Source: Acidobacteriota bacterium
GTDB lineage: Bacteria > Acidobacteriota > Blastocatellia > RBC074
DNA: 10,115 nucleotides
NCBI GenBank assembly: GCA_013140935.1
Contig: JABFSD010000684.1
Location: forward strand, 1 to 10,115
Direction of reading: 5' to 3'
This document shows positions 1 through 6,471 of the stretch, piece after piece (positions within the stretch are counted from its first letter, which is position 1; every line of letters begins with the position of its first letter). Below the pieces are notes generated by a model, which saw only the letters and a list, made by a program, of their open reading frames with translations, made no database searches and had not been told where the DNA came from. Both the position numbers and the translations under genes were made by a program.

Positions 1-335
1 GACTCAACGATATTTATCAGTTAGGGCTGAACGCTGATCTGGCCGTATTGAGCGCTTGTCGCACAGGCTTGGGAAAACCGTTGCCAGGTGAAGGTTTCAT
101 TGGGCTTACGCGGGGCTTTATGTATGCAGGCGTTCCGCGTGTCATGGTGAGCTTATGGGATGTGCCAGATCGGGAAACAGCGCAATTGATGAAGCTGTTT
201 TACCGGAATCTTCTTACGCGCCGATTAGCGCCGAGCGCGGCATTACGAAATGCACAGATGCAAATGTTGAAACAGGCTGAATCGAATGCCCCATTTTTCT
301 GGGCCGCCTTTACTTTACAAGGCGACCCAGAATAA
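1..335 (+). CDS. CHAT-domain (caspase-like) protease, C-terminal fragment
   Basis: The reading frame is open from base 3 and ends with TAA at 333-335, so about 110 C-terminal residues of a larger protein are visible. They match the end of a CHAT domain: the SACRTG motif at codons 51-68 carries the presumed catalytic cysteine (TGT at 57-59), followed by GEGFIGLTRGFMYAG, then VMVSLWDVPD, and the closing FFWAAFTLQGD. In this family (clan CD, caspase/separase-like) the catalytic histidine lies upstream, here outside the window, and the N-terminus is often made of TPR repeats. The usual glutamate of SACETG is replaced by arginine, which is tolerated in family members as far as I know. The protein probably acts in the cytoplasm as a regulated cysteine endopeptidase; substrate unknown. 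It converges on a minus-strand gene with 7 bp between stop codons, and no terminator is seen there. The TTG at 48 is an internal codon, not a start. Confidence 0.9.
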   Translation, partial: LNDIYQLGLNADLAVLSACRTGLGKPLPGEGFIGLTRGFMYAGVPRVMVSLWDVPDRETAQLMKLFYRNLLTRRLAPSAALRNAQMQMLKQAESNAPFFWAAFTLQGDPE

Positions 336-342
336 CTCAGGC

Positions 343-765
343 TCAGGTAGGCATAACCGTGATCGGGTCATCGCCGCCACTGCCGCCCTTAGGTGGAATA
401 TTTTTGTTGCCTTTGACTATGTGGTTTTCCAATCCCGCTTGGGCAACGCAGCCTATCAGCTTTTGCCAGATAAACTGTGCTTCGAGATCTAACGCGCAGG
501 GTTCTTTTGTCCGTTTAGTTGGCTTTGCCCGCTTGGATTTATACAAAATCTCCACAGCGGTTCCTGTGCGGTTGGGTCTAATCAGAAAATCCATAATTCC
601 CAGCATTGCTAATTCGTACGCAACGCAAAAATGCAGACGAACCCATTTCAAAACTGCATCCTCGGAAATTCCCGGGATCGCGGCAAGCACTCTATTCCGC
701 AAATCTTCTGCGAGGTTGTATTGGTGATAGGGAAGCGGCGCTTCCTTATTTGTTCGGTTAGGCAT
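343..765 (-). CDS. Uncharacterised 140-aa protein with glycine-rich C-terminal tail
   Basis: I do not recognise this family. The ATG at 765 is preceded by a purine-rich GGATGGAG stretch, giving a plausible ribosome site. Residues 15-65 look helical and end in a hydrophobic patch (CVAYELAMLGIMDFLI) too polar to be a clear membrane span. A basic stretch follows (about 76-87, lysine/arginine/threonine rich), then a second amphipathic segment (94-118). The last 18 residues, beginning PPKGGSGGDD and ending ITVMPT, are a flexible Gly/Asp tail with two GG pairs (127-128 and 130-131). Cysteines are at 47, 90 and 106. The gene lies 71 bp downstream of the cysteine peptidase gene on the same strand, so cotranscription is likely; it could be a partner or substrate, which is inference. 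An antisense ORF (359-727, plus) covers most of it, but it lacks a ribosome site and has less protein-like composition. It could alternatively be an adaptor with a disordered tail. Confidence 0.65.
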   Translation of the reverse strand: MPNRTNKEAPLPYHQYNLAEDLRNRVLAAIPGISEDAVLKWVRLHFCVAYELAMLGIMDFLIRPNRTGTAVEILYKSKRAKPTKRTKEPCALDLEAQFIWQKLIGCVAQAGLENHIVKGNKNIPPKGGSGGDDPITVMPT

Positions 766-798
766 AGTTCTCCATCCTTTTCGAGTATGTGTGGGTGA

Positions 799-827
799 AT
801 TTCAACGGAGTAAAAAAAGATTGACAA
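799..827 (-). promoter_or_regulatory. Candidate sigma-70-type promoter for the 140-aa gene
   Basis: On the minus strand TTGTCA (822-827, five of six to the -35 consensus) is followed after 17 bases by TGAAAT (799-804, four of six to the -10 consensus). This would start transcription about 25-30 bases upstream of the ATG at 765. The spacer contains a run of seven T. It is only a pattern match, and the gene may instead be read through from the peptidase gene. Confidence 0.25.
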
Positions 828-836
828 AATATGCAG

Positions 837-2234
837 TTACAATCCTTTTTTCTTTGGCTCCGATAAGGTTGTTAGAATTAAGTCGGGACGGTCTACCGGG
901 ACATAAATCGGTAACTTATCCCCTGATTCCATAGACGCGAGAAAATAATAGAAGGGTTTGAAAGAAGAGAAAGACTCGATGCAGGGTTTCCAGGCGAATT
1001 CCCCATCCGAAGGCATATCTAGTGTTTTTATTTTATAACTTTTGCCTTGATGATAAACGGCTTTCCCCTTCAGACCTGATTCTAAGGCTTGCCGTTGCGC
1101 GAAATAAGGGATGAATTCTCCGCCCTGAACCGACCCTGCCATTCTGTCTTTGTAATGCGCCCATATCGTCGCCTCCTCAAACTCGCCATCAGCCGCAGAG
1201 ATTCTGATGAGTACCGGAGATTTGCCTACATTGTTGGAGACCGGCACAAGGTAGTAGTGGTTATTATCGGCGTCCAATTGTTTAACCAGATAAGGTTGTC
1301 CGAGCGTCCAAGTAGGGCCGATTACCTCATTCCATAACGGCACCTCAAAGAGCTTGTGAGTGCTGATGGCATCCTTTGCAAAACCTATCGCTTGCGCCGG
1401 TGTCAAACGCAGTATTTGTTTGAGCGGCAAGGAGGTAAGAGGGAGAGAGACGCTTGACCTTAGAGATGGCCTTGGTGCGGGGATGGAGCGAAGTGTCCGA
1501 TTTGCGCTTTGCAACGCAGTTTTTGTGGGAGCACAAATAAGAAAAAAACGATTCAGCCAGGGAGGATCTTCCACAGGATAAGTAATTCCTTCTTCGTTAT
1601 TAAGGAAGAAAGGAAAGTAGCCTCTTTTCCAATATCCGTAGGGAACATAATCTTCTCGAAGGTCATCAATGACCTCGCAATATGCGGTTCTATCTATCTC
1701 AGTAGTTGACCGGCGGTATTTGCCTAATGGATTGCGGATAAAGAAAGACCGTATTGCAGAATCAGTATTTCGAGTAACACCATGTACCACAACCCAATGT
1801 GCGTTAGCCTGACGAACTACAATAATTGCAGCTTTTTGCTCCTGCTCAATGGTTTTGGCAATCAGCTCCGAAATTGCTTCGACTTGTTGATGAAAAGCGA
1901 TTCTCAAGTCATATCTTTTCTCTATTCCAAATGTTGCTCTCCCTTGCCCGTCGCTACCTAACGCCTCATTCCAAAAAACTTGGTAGTTACTTGTTCTCAA
2001 GTGGCGTCTAATCGCTTCCACCATAAGACTTGGGTAGTTTTCTAGCTGGTCGGGAAAAGCAGGAGGCGGAGAATGCGTGATTCCAAAGATACTTTCCTGC
2101 GCATTTGACTCTAAGTCGCCGCTGCCAAGATGCCGAAGTACCATTTCTACACAAGCGGCACCACACCTTATTTCTTCGTCTGTGCCGCAATCTATTTGCG
2201 TTATATGTGGAACGGAAAGCAACGCTATCGTCAT
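837..2234 (-). CDS. C39/papain-like cysteine peptidase with unknown C-terminal domain
   Basis: The start is taken as ATG at 2234 (465 aa) because GAGGAG lies 7 bases upstream; an in-frame TTG at 2273 would add 13 residues but has no ribosome site. Residues 7-32 resemble the Peptidase C39-like family: Gln13 (oxyanion-hole position) in PHITQ, then Cys24 in RCGAACVEMVLRHLG. His146 in NAHWVVVHGV and Asn168 in FFIRNPLG would complete a Cys-His-Asn/Asp triad. No ATP-binding or membrane segment and no signal peptide are seen, so unlike C39 bacteriocin exporters this is a stand-alone, probably cytoplasmic enzyme. The roughly 190 C-terminal residues (from about 275) are mixed beta/alpha with a stretch (QPYLVKQL, then VLIRISAADGEF) faintly like PepSY-type repeats; I cannot assign them. 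The 140-aa gene follows 71 bp downstream. Base composition is AT-rich compared with the flanks. Family assignment is fairly sure; substrate is unknown. Confidence 0.8.
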   Translation of the reverse strand: MTIALLSVPHITQIDCGTDEEIRCGAACVEMVLRHLGSGDLESNAQESIFGITHSPPPAFPDQLENYPSLMVEAIRRHLRTSNYQVFWNEALGSDGQGRATFGIEKRYDLRIAFHQQVEAISELIAKTIEQEQKAAIIVVRQANAHWVVVHGVTRNTDSAIRSFFIRNPLGKYRRSTTEIDRTAYCEVIDDLREDYVPYGYWKRGYFPFFLNNEEGITYPVEDPPWLNRFFLICAPTKTALQSANRTLRSIPAPRPSLRSSVSLPLTSLPLKQILRLTPAQAIGFAKDAISTHKLFEVPLWNEVIGPTWTLGQPYLVKQLDADNNHYYLVPVSNNVGKSPVLIRISAADGEFEEATIWAHYKDRMAGSVQGGEFIPYFAQRQALESGLKGKAVYHQGKSYKIKTLDMPSDGEFAWKPCIESFSSFKPFYYFLASMESGDKLPIYVPVDRPDLILTTLSEPKKKGL

Positions 2235-2241
2235 AAAGAAG

Positions 2242-2247
2242 CTCCTC
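2242..2247 (-). promoter_or_regulatory. Ribosome binding site fixing the peptidase start
   Basis: GAGGAG on the minus strand sits 7 bases before ATG 2234 and decides that start over the upstream TTG at 2273, whose leader shows no purine-rich site. Confidence 0.7.
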
Positions 2248-2427
2248 AAAAAGAAGTTAATTGCTATAGGCAAACCTAAGTCTAAATCCTGTGTAAGGTA
2301 GCAAAGCCAGTGAAAAATTCCGTGTAACTTTAAGAATTCACTCTTGCAGTGAACCTAAATGTGATTGGCCCGAAGGAATTCAGCGTCAAGGCGTAAGATG
2401 AAATTGCCGCCTAGAGATGCGGAAGTT

Positions 2428-2459
2428 CAGGCTGTGGGTAATTTGCTGCCCACAGCCTG
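2428..2459 (-). terminator. Perfect 11-bp stem-loop downstream of the PQQ-propeller gene
   Basis: CAGGCTGTGGG (2428-2438) and its exact reverse complement (2449-2459) flank a 10-base loop. The hairpin lies about 37 bases after the stop of the minus-strand propeller gene. No T-run follows on either strand, so it is not a classical intrinsic terminator. It may be a transcript-end or mRNA-stabilising stem. The rest of the 2248-2496 gap holds no ORF of note and no convincing promoter for the peptidase gene. Confidence 0.4.
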
Positions 2460-2496
2460 CGCAATTTGGACGCGCTATTTATGCGTAGAAACCCTT

Positions 2497-3633
2497 TCAA
2501 CCGAAACAATACAGCTTACCGTCCTGCGCACCAATCACAACGCGCCCGCCCGCCAGCGCAGGTGAAGCCGAAATGGCCTGTCCCGCGTTGAACTCCCACA
2601 GCTTCGCGCCCGTGTTCACATCCAGCACGTAAAGCCTGCCGTCGTTCGAGCCAACATAAACGCGGCCACTGGCGACGGCGGGCGAAGATTCGACGCGGGC
2701 CTGGGTGCGGAACGACCAAAGCTCTTTGCCCGTAGCCGCGTTCAAACAATGTACGACTTTGTCGCGTCCGCCGAGAATGACTTTGCCGTCGAGTACCGCC
2801 GCCGAAGAGTAAAAAGGAAACTGACGTTGCGGATGCAGATAACGCCACACGCGGCGGCGCGTAGCGAGGTTGTAACTCAGGACTTCGTTGCTGAAGTTGC
2901 CGAAGAAGACCTGCTCGCCTACGGCTGCGACCGAAGCGCCGGTGTTGCCGATGCCGGGCAGGCGTACGACTTCTTTGCCGTCGCTGACGCGGATGCCGTG
3001 AAAGATTTCGTCGCATCCGGCGAAATAGGCGATGCCATTGATGAGGCAAGGTGTGCCGTGTACGTAATTGTCGGTCTTCACGCGCCACGCCGTTTTGCCG
3101 GTGCGCGCTTCGAAGCAATACAACGTGCCGTCGTAAGAGCCGATCAAGACTTTATCGCCGACGACGATGGGCGAACATTTGATTTCGCCGTCGGTTTTGT
3201 ATTTCCACACGCCTTGTCCGTTGGCGGCGTTGACGGCATGGAATACGCCGCCGAGATCGCCGGCGAAAACGAGGCCGTTGGCTACGGTGGGCGAAGAGTC
3301 GCCGATGGGGTCATCGCTGGCGTAACGCCATTTCACTTTGCCGTCCCACAAGCCGAGCGCGAGCATTGCGCCTTTGGCGTTGGGCAGGCCTGCGCCGATG
3401 TAAACAGTCGCGTCCAGAATGGCGGCGGATGATTCGATGATTTCGCCGCAGGTCGTAGCCCACATCTGTTTGAGTTGCGGGTTGATCGTGGTGGGCGATA
3501 CGCCGGTGAGCGTGGGGTCGCCGCGAAACTGCGGCCAGGCGTCAGCGGATTGGGCAGCCAGCGGTGAAGGTAAAAGTGCAGCCGTTGCTAAAGCCGTTTG
3601 ATGAATAAAACGACGACGGGAAATTATGTTCAT
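2497..3633 (-). CDS. Tat-exported PQQ-type beta-propeller repeat protein
   Basis: This 378-aa protein starts at ATG 3633, with AGGAGA about 13 bases upstream. The N-terminus has a twin-arginine export signal (SRRRFI at residues 5-10, then an Ala/Leu-rich segment to about 28), so it should be folded before export to the periplasm. The mature part begins WPQFRGDPTLTG, typical of PQQ-like propeller proteins. It then carries eight repeats of about 40 residues with the pattern SSPxV..GxVhhGxxDGxLYxhdxxTGxxxW, which suggests an eight-bladed propeller. Family knowledge: such repeats occur in quinoprotein dehydrogenases and in BamB. Here the extra catalytic regions of a dehydrogenase and a BamB-type lipobox are missing, so a binding or scaffold role is more likely. 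It lies downstream of the outer-membrane protein gene on the same strand, but a strong hairpin separates them. The long plus-strand frame opposite (2749-3432) is a shadow. Confidence 0.9.
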   Translation of the reverse strand: MNIISRRRFIHQTALATAALLPSPLAAQSADAWPQFRGDPTLTGVSPTTINPQLKQMWATTCGEIIESSAAILDATVYIGAGLPNAKGAMLALGLWDGKVKWRYASDDPIGDSSPTVANGLVFAGDLGGVFHAVNAANGQGVWKYKTDGEIKCSPIVVGDKVLIGSYDGTLYCFEARTGKTAWRVKTDNYVHGTPCLINGIAYFAGCDEIFHGIRVSDGKEVVRLPGIGNTGASVAAVGEQVFFGNFSNEVLSYNLATRRRVWRYLHPQRQFPFYSSAAVLDGKVILGGRDKVVHCLNAATGKELWSFRTQARVESSPAVASGRVYVGSNDGRLYVLDVNTGAKLWEFNAGQAISASPALAGGRVVIGAQDGKLYCFG

Positions 3634-3682
3634 AGCAATCTGTTCTTCTCCTGAAAATGACGCGACGTAAAACTACTTTACC

Positions 3683-3728
3683 AAAAGGATAAAGCCATCA
3701 GCGAACGAACGCGAGTTCGCTGATGGCT
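3683..3728 (-). terminator. Rho-independent-type terminator of the outer-membrane protein gene
   Basis: A perfect 14-bp stem (AGCCATCAGCGAAC at 3693-3706, its reverse complement at 3715-3728) encloses an 8-base loop. On the minus strand it lies 24 bases after the stop codon at 3753 and is followed by a T-rich stretch (TTATCCTTTT). It fits termination of the upstream barrel gene before the propeller gene. Confidence 0.7.
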
Positions 3729-3752
3729 CTGATGGTGACTATCGGTCGGCGC

Positions 3753-4610
3753 TCAGCGGAAGCTGAACGTCAGCATCACGCCTAGCCAATCATCCGTCGT
3801 GCGACGCGGCAGGTTGTTGGTGAAAACTCCGCCTTCCGTTGTCACGCGATAATATTTGGCAGTGACGCCTACGCCGAACATGGGCTTAATTTGATAGCGC
3901 AACTGCGCCATCCCGTAAAAGCCCCAGCCGGAACGCTTTTCACAAGTGAGGCAGGTAAAGCCCGGCGGATTATTGAAATCATCGTCATCGTTATCGGTGT
4001 CGCTGGGAATAAGCTCTACGTAAGCAGCGTAAGCGGCCCCGCCGCCTACCGAAAATTTCAGCGCACTGTCACGCGGCGTCAGATAAACGCGCGGCCCGAA
4101 GTTCAGAAAGACTTCGACATCATCTATATCGCGGAACTCACCCGGAAGCACTTCTTCGCGGCGCGGCGAACCGATTCCCTCAAAGAGCAAATCAATGCCT
4201 GCGTCGAGTTGAATGCGTGGCGTGTTGAACGGGCGTACACCGACGAGGAAGCCTCCGCCTACCGTTGCTCTGATTAACTCGGTGTCGCGCAATTGCCCGC
4301 CGGGACGAAAGCCGCCGATAGAGGCTTCAAAGACGACCCGCGTATGTGACTGGCCTTGTGCCAAAGCCGCCGCCGAAAGTGGATCGGGTTTCAACGCTAG
4401 TAAGGCAGGCGCTGCCGCTTTCTTTTCGAGCGAGGCCATCTCAGGCATTACCACGCGCCAGGCGGTATCTGAATTGGGGGCGAGCAAAGACGCCGTCGCT
4501 TCGCGTGTATGGTGATCTGCGGATGGAAGTGGTGCGGTTTGCGCCTGAGTTGGGGAAGTCAAAAAGGTCAGTGAGAAGAGCGCGACGCAGCAGAAAGTGA
4601 CGAAACGCAT
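3753..4610 (-). CDS. Predicted outer-membrane beta-barrel protein
   Basis: The 285-aa product starts at ATG 4610, with AAAGGAG 9 bases upstream. A Sec signal peptide is clear (hydrophobic 4-18, cleavage near TQAQ-T at 24). Residues 25-88 are a low-complexity, probably periplasmic or linker segment. From residue 90 to the end the sequence alternates hydrophobic and polar residues in strand-like blocks (RVVFEASIGGF, GGGFLVGVRPF, RIQLDAGIDLLF, DVEVFLNFGPRVYL, ALKFSVGGGAAYAAYVEL, WGFYGMAQLRYQI, GVGVTAKYYRV) and ends WLGVMLTFSFR. This suggests an eight-strand-like small barrel; the last residue is Arg rather than the usual Phe. One loop is very acidic (DTDNDDDD, 204-211) and is followed by a Cys-x2-Cys pair (220, 223). 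Function is not assigned; porin-like or structural. It is divergent from the SPOR gene across about 200 bp. Confidence 0.75.
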   Translation of the reverse strand: MRFVTFCCVALFSLTFLTSPTQAQTAPLPSADHHTREATASLLAPNSDTAWRVVMPEMASLEKKAAAPALLALKPDPLSAAALAQGQSHTRVVFEASIGGFRPGGQLRDTELIRATVGGGFLVGVRPFNTPRIQLDAGIDLLFEGIGSPRREEVLPGEFRDIDDVEVFLNFGPRVYLTPRDSALKFSVGGGAAYAAYVELIPSDTDNDDDDFNNPPGFTCLTCEKRSGWGFYGMAQLRYQIKPMFGVGVTAKYYRVTTEGGVFTNNLPRRTTDDWLGVMLTFSFR

Positions 4611-4728
4611 AGCTTTTAACTCCTTTCAAAGTAGGGGCGGGTTCAAAGTCAATCGTAAAGGGCGGTGAGTGTAGAAGGCGCAATCGTTCGTGGCAAACAG
4701 TTCGCTCGTGGCGATTGTCAGAGGTCGT

Positions 4729-4757
4729 TTCAAAAATTTTCAGTGGTTGTGCATAAT
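4729..4757 (+). promoter_or_regulatory. Candidate promoter for the SPOR-protein gene
   Basis: TTCAAA (4729-4734), a 17-base spacer and CATAAT (4752-4757) match the -35/-10 pattern at four and five of six positions. They lie in the 218-bp divergent region, about 70 bases before the start at 4829. Just upstream, CAATCG (4681-4686) and CGATTG (4712-4717) form a short inverted pair that could be an operator. Pattern evidence only. Confidence 0.3.
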
Positions 4758-4828
4758 GCGCGCGTCCCGTATTACCCGGCATCTCCACGCCAAGCTAAAA
4801 TTCATCGAAACAGGTGAGCTTATTACTT

Positions 4829-5977
4829 ATGAAAGTCAGACCCATTATTTATTCTTCGTTGCTGGTGGCAGCGTTGTGTGTAGTCGCGTTCGCGCAAGGC
4901 GGACGCTTTGCCGTGCAACTCGGGGCCTCGCCGGATCGCGCTGAAGCCGAAACCAAACTTAAAGATGCGCAAGGACAAAAGCTTGACGCTTATCTCGTCA
5001 AGAGCGAAGTGCCGGGCAAAGGTATCTTCTATCGCGTGCGCGTAGGCAATTACGCCTCGCGCGCGGCGGCGGAAAAGGCCGCGCAACAATTCAAGGCGAG
5101 CGGTGCGGTGAGCGAGTATTTCATTGCCGCTTACGAAACGCCTGAAGCCGCGCCTGCCGCCGTGATGGCAAAGGCTACGCCGACGCCTGCGCGCGTGGTG
5201 GCGGTTGCGCCGGTGACGGCGGCTCCGGCAACCGTTGCGCCGAAAGCGACGCCGACGCCGATGGTGGCGGCGAAACCGGCGGCAACGCCTGCGGCAGCGA
5301 CCAATAACGGCATGCCATCTCTTGGCAATACGGCTGGCAATGTGGCAACTGCGAAGCCGACGCCCTCAATGCCTGCGCCAACGACGCCGAACCGCCCTGC
5401 AACGACGCCTCCTTCGACGAGTGCCACGCCCGGAGCCAACCCTGTAACCAAACCGGCAGGTACGGCTTCGGTGTTAGGTGGCTATACGCGCTTTCTGGAT
5501 GAGGGCGTAGGCTACAGCTTCGAGCATCCGGCTTATTGGGTGGGCGGGCCGTTGAGCAGCAACGAAGTGCAGACGGCGAAAAATTCGGGCGGCGCAATGT
5601 TCAAGTCGAACGAAGATCAGGCTTTTCTCAATGCGATTTGGAACAAGCTCGATAAGGCGAACAGCACGGAACACGACAATGACATGATCGTTGACCTCAT
5701 CTTGAAGAGCATGGCGACGGGGAACGGTACGCAGAATATGACGGCGACCAACCGTACCGTCATTACCGAAGGCCCGCTCATCAAAACCTTCCTTGATTTG
5801 AAAGCGGCTTTTGTGGTGCCGAATCAGACTTCGCCGCTTGATTTCATCGGCAAGGGCGTCATCATTCGCGCCAGCAAAGGCATTCTGTTGGTCGTGACGT
5901 TTTATTCCAAAGATGCGCCGCAAACCGTGGCGATGGCGGCTGACCACATAATCAAGACTACGCGCACGCCGGAATAA
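4829..5977 (+). CDS. Secreted SPOR-domain protein with Pro/Ala/Thr linker and PsbP-like C-terminal domain
   Basis: I place the start at ATG 4829 (382 aa), because MKVRPIIYSSLLVAALCVVAFAQ is a clean signal peptide and AGGTGA lies 11 bases upstream; an in-frame GTG at 4814 would add five residues. Residues 25-102 form a SPOR domain (RFAVQLGAS, then FYRVRVGNYASRAAAEKAA), the fold that binds denuded peptidoglycan glycan strands, often at division sites. Residues 103-215 are a low-complexity Pro/Ala/Thr linker with a repeated KATPTP motif. Residues 218-382 begin YTRFLDEGVGYSFEHPAYW, which resembles the PsbP/DcrB-like alpha-beta fold; this part is an inference from pattern. SPOR is normally C-terminal, so an N-terminal SPOR directly after the signal peptide is uncommon. 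The protein is probably a periplasmic cell-wall-anchored binding protein. It ends at its own terminator. Confidence 0.85.
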   Translation: MKVRPIIYSSLLVAALCVVAFAQGGRFAVQLGASPDRAEAETKLKDAQGQKLDAYLVKSEVPGKGIFYRVRVGNYASRAAAEKAAQQFKASGAVSEYFIAAYETPEAAPAAVMAKATPTPARVVAVAPVTAAPATVAPKATPTPMVAAKPAATPAAATNNGMPSLGNTAGNVATAKPTPSMPAPTTPNRPATTPPSTSATPGANPVTKPAGTASVLGGYTRFLDEGVGYSFEHPAYWVGGPLSSNEVQTAKNSGGAMFKSNEDQAFLNAIWNKLDKANSTEHDNDMIVDLILKSMATGNGTQNMTATNRTVITEGPLIKTFLDLKAAFVVPNQTSPLDFIGKGVIIRASKGILLVVTFYSKDAPQTVAMAADHIIKTTRTPE

Positions 5978-6014
5978 AACCGAACGGCGCGCAAGCAGAA
6001 CAGGCGGTAGTTTA

Positions 6015-6062
6015 AGGGGCGCAGAACCGATTTTTGACGTTCTGTGCCTCTTCGTTTTGTTC
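6015..6062 (+). terminator. Intrinsic terminator of the SPOR-protein gene
   Basis: A 13-bp stem (6015-6027 with 6039-6051, including two G-U pairs) with an 11-base loop is followed by a T-rich run (TTCGTTTTGTTCTCGTT). It lies 37 bases after the stop codon and before the convergent small membrane-protein gene. Confidence 0.7.
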
Positions 6063-6073
6063 TCGTTATGGTT

Positions 6074-6283
6074 TTATTTGGGAGTTGTGTGTCCGGTCGC
6101 GCCGGCGGGCGCTTCCGGCTTGGGGGTAGGCGCGGAGGTTGTGGCGGCGGGCGCAGCAGCCTGATCTTCCTGGCTCGTGAAAAGATAAGTGCCGATTGAA
6201 ATCAGCAGGGCGAATAACAGCAGATATAGCGCAAATTGACCGGCCCAGCGGGCCGGGTGGGAAGTTGTTTGGATTTTGCTCAT
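6074..6283 (-). CDS. Small single-span membrane protein with Pro/Ala-rich tail
   Basis: This 69-aa product starts at ATG 6283. Residues 14-36 form one transmembrane helix (WAGQFALYLLLFALLISIG region), preceded by a short polar segment and followed by a Pro/Ala/Thr-rich low-complexity tail like the linker of the SPOR protein. The family is not recognised. The ribosome site is weak. Its start overlaps the stop of an upstream minus-strand ORF in an ATGA arrangement, so translation coupling is possible. It converges on the SPOR gene across a terminator. It could be a small envelope-associated protein; no function can be given. Confidence 0.6.
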   Translation of the reverse strand: MSKIQTTSHPARWAGQFALYLLLFALLISIGTYLFTSQEDQAAAPAATTSAPTPKPEAPAGATGHTTPK

Positions 6284-6471
6284 CGTAAGCGTTTTGCTCT
6301 TGTTACAGCGGTTAGAAGGAAGGCGCAGTATGGAAAATAAGCGGCGAAAGTTTCAAGCGTGCCCCGCAAAAAAAGTTCGGTAGCCTGGCTCATACTTACG
6401 CCAAAACCCGGCGCGAGGCCGTGAATAAAGGCTGGTTGCGGCATTTTGCAGGCGTGGGCTATGATGCCCAT
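6280..6471 (-). CDS. Doubtful 63-aa ORF overlapping the small membrane protein
   Basis: The frame runs from ATG 6471 to TGA at 6282-6280 and overlaps the next start as ATGA. No ribosome site precedes the ATG. The sequence has a moderately hydrophobic end (FAAYFPYCAFLLTAV) and is not recognised. The ATGA overlap is the only argument that it is translated; it may be chance. Confidence 0.2.
   Translation of the reverse strand: MGIIAHACKMPQPAFIHGLAPGFGVSMSQATELFLRGTLETFAAYFPYCAFLLTAVTRAKRLR

Noticed and set aside
359..727. Plus-strand 122-aa ORF opposite the 140-aa gene
   Set aside because: No ribosome site; the minus-strand frame has one, sits in line with the peptidase gene, and has more protein-like composition.
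2749..3432. Long plus-strand ORF (227 aa) opposite the PQQ propeller
   Set aside because: Its composition (Asp/Ala/Val rich, no domain pattern) follows from the high-GC codon use of the repeat protein on the other strand, whose blades and Tat signal are clear.
5171..5260. Possible DNA repeat (two copies encoding KATPTP)
   Set aside because: Only about 18 bases each and explained by the low-complexity linker; not a mobile or CRISPR-type repeat.
5131..5451. Minus-strand Ala/Val/Gly-rich ORF within the SPOR gene linker
   Set aside because: It is the antisense reading of the Pro/Ala/Thr-rich linker; low complexity makes open frames by chance.
6330..6383. Plus-strand 17-codon ORF (starting MENKRRKF) with a good AGGAAGG site
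   Set aside because: Very short, overlaps the opposite-strand ORF, and no following gene is close enough for a leader-peptide role.
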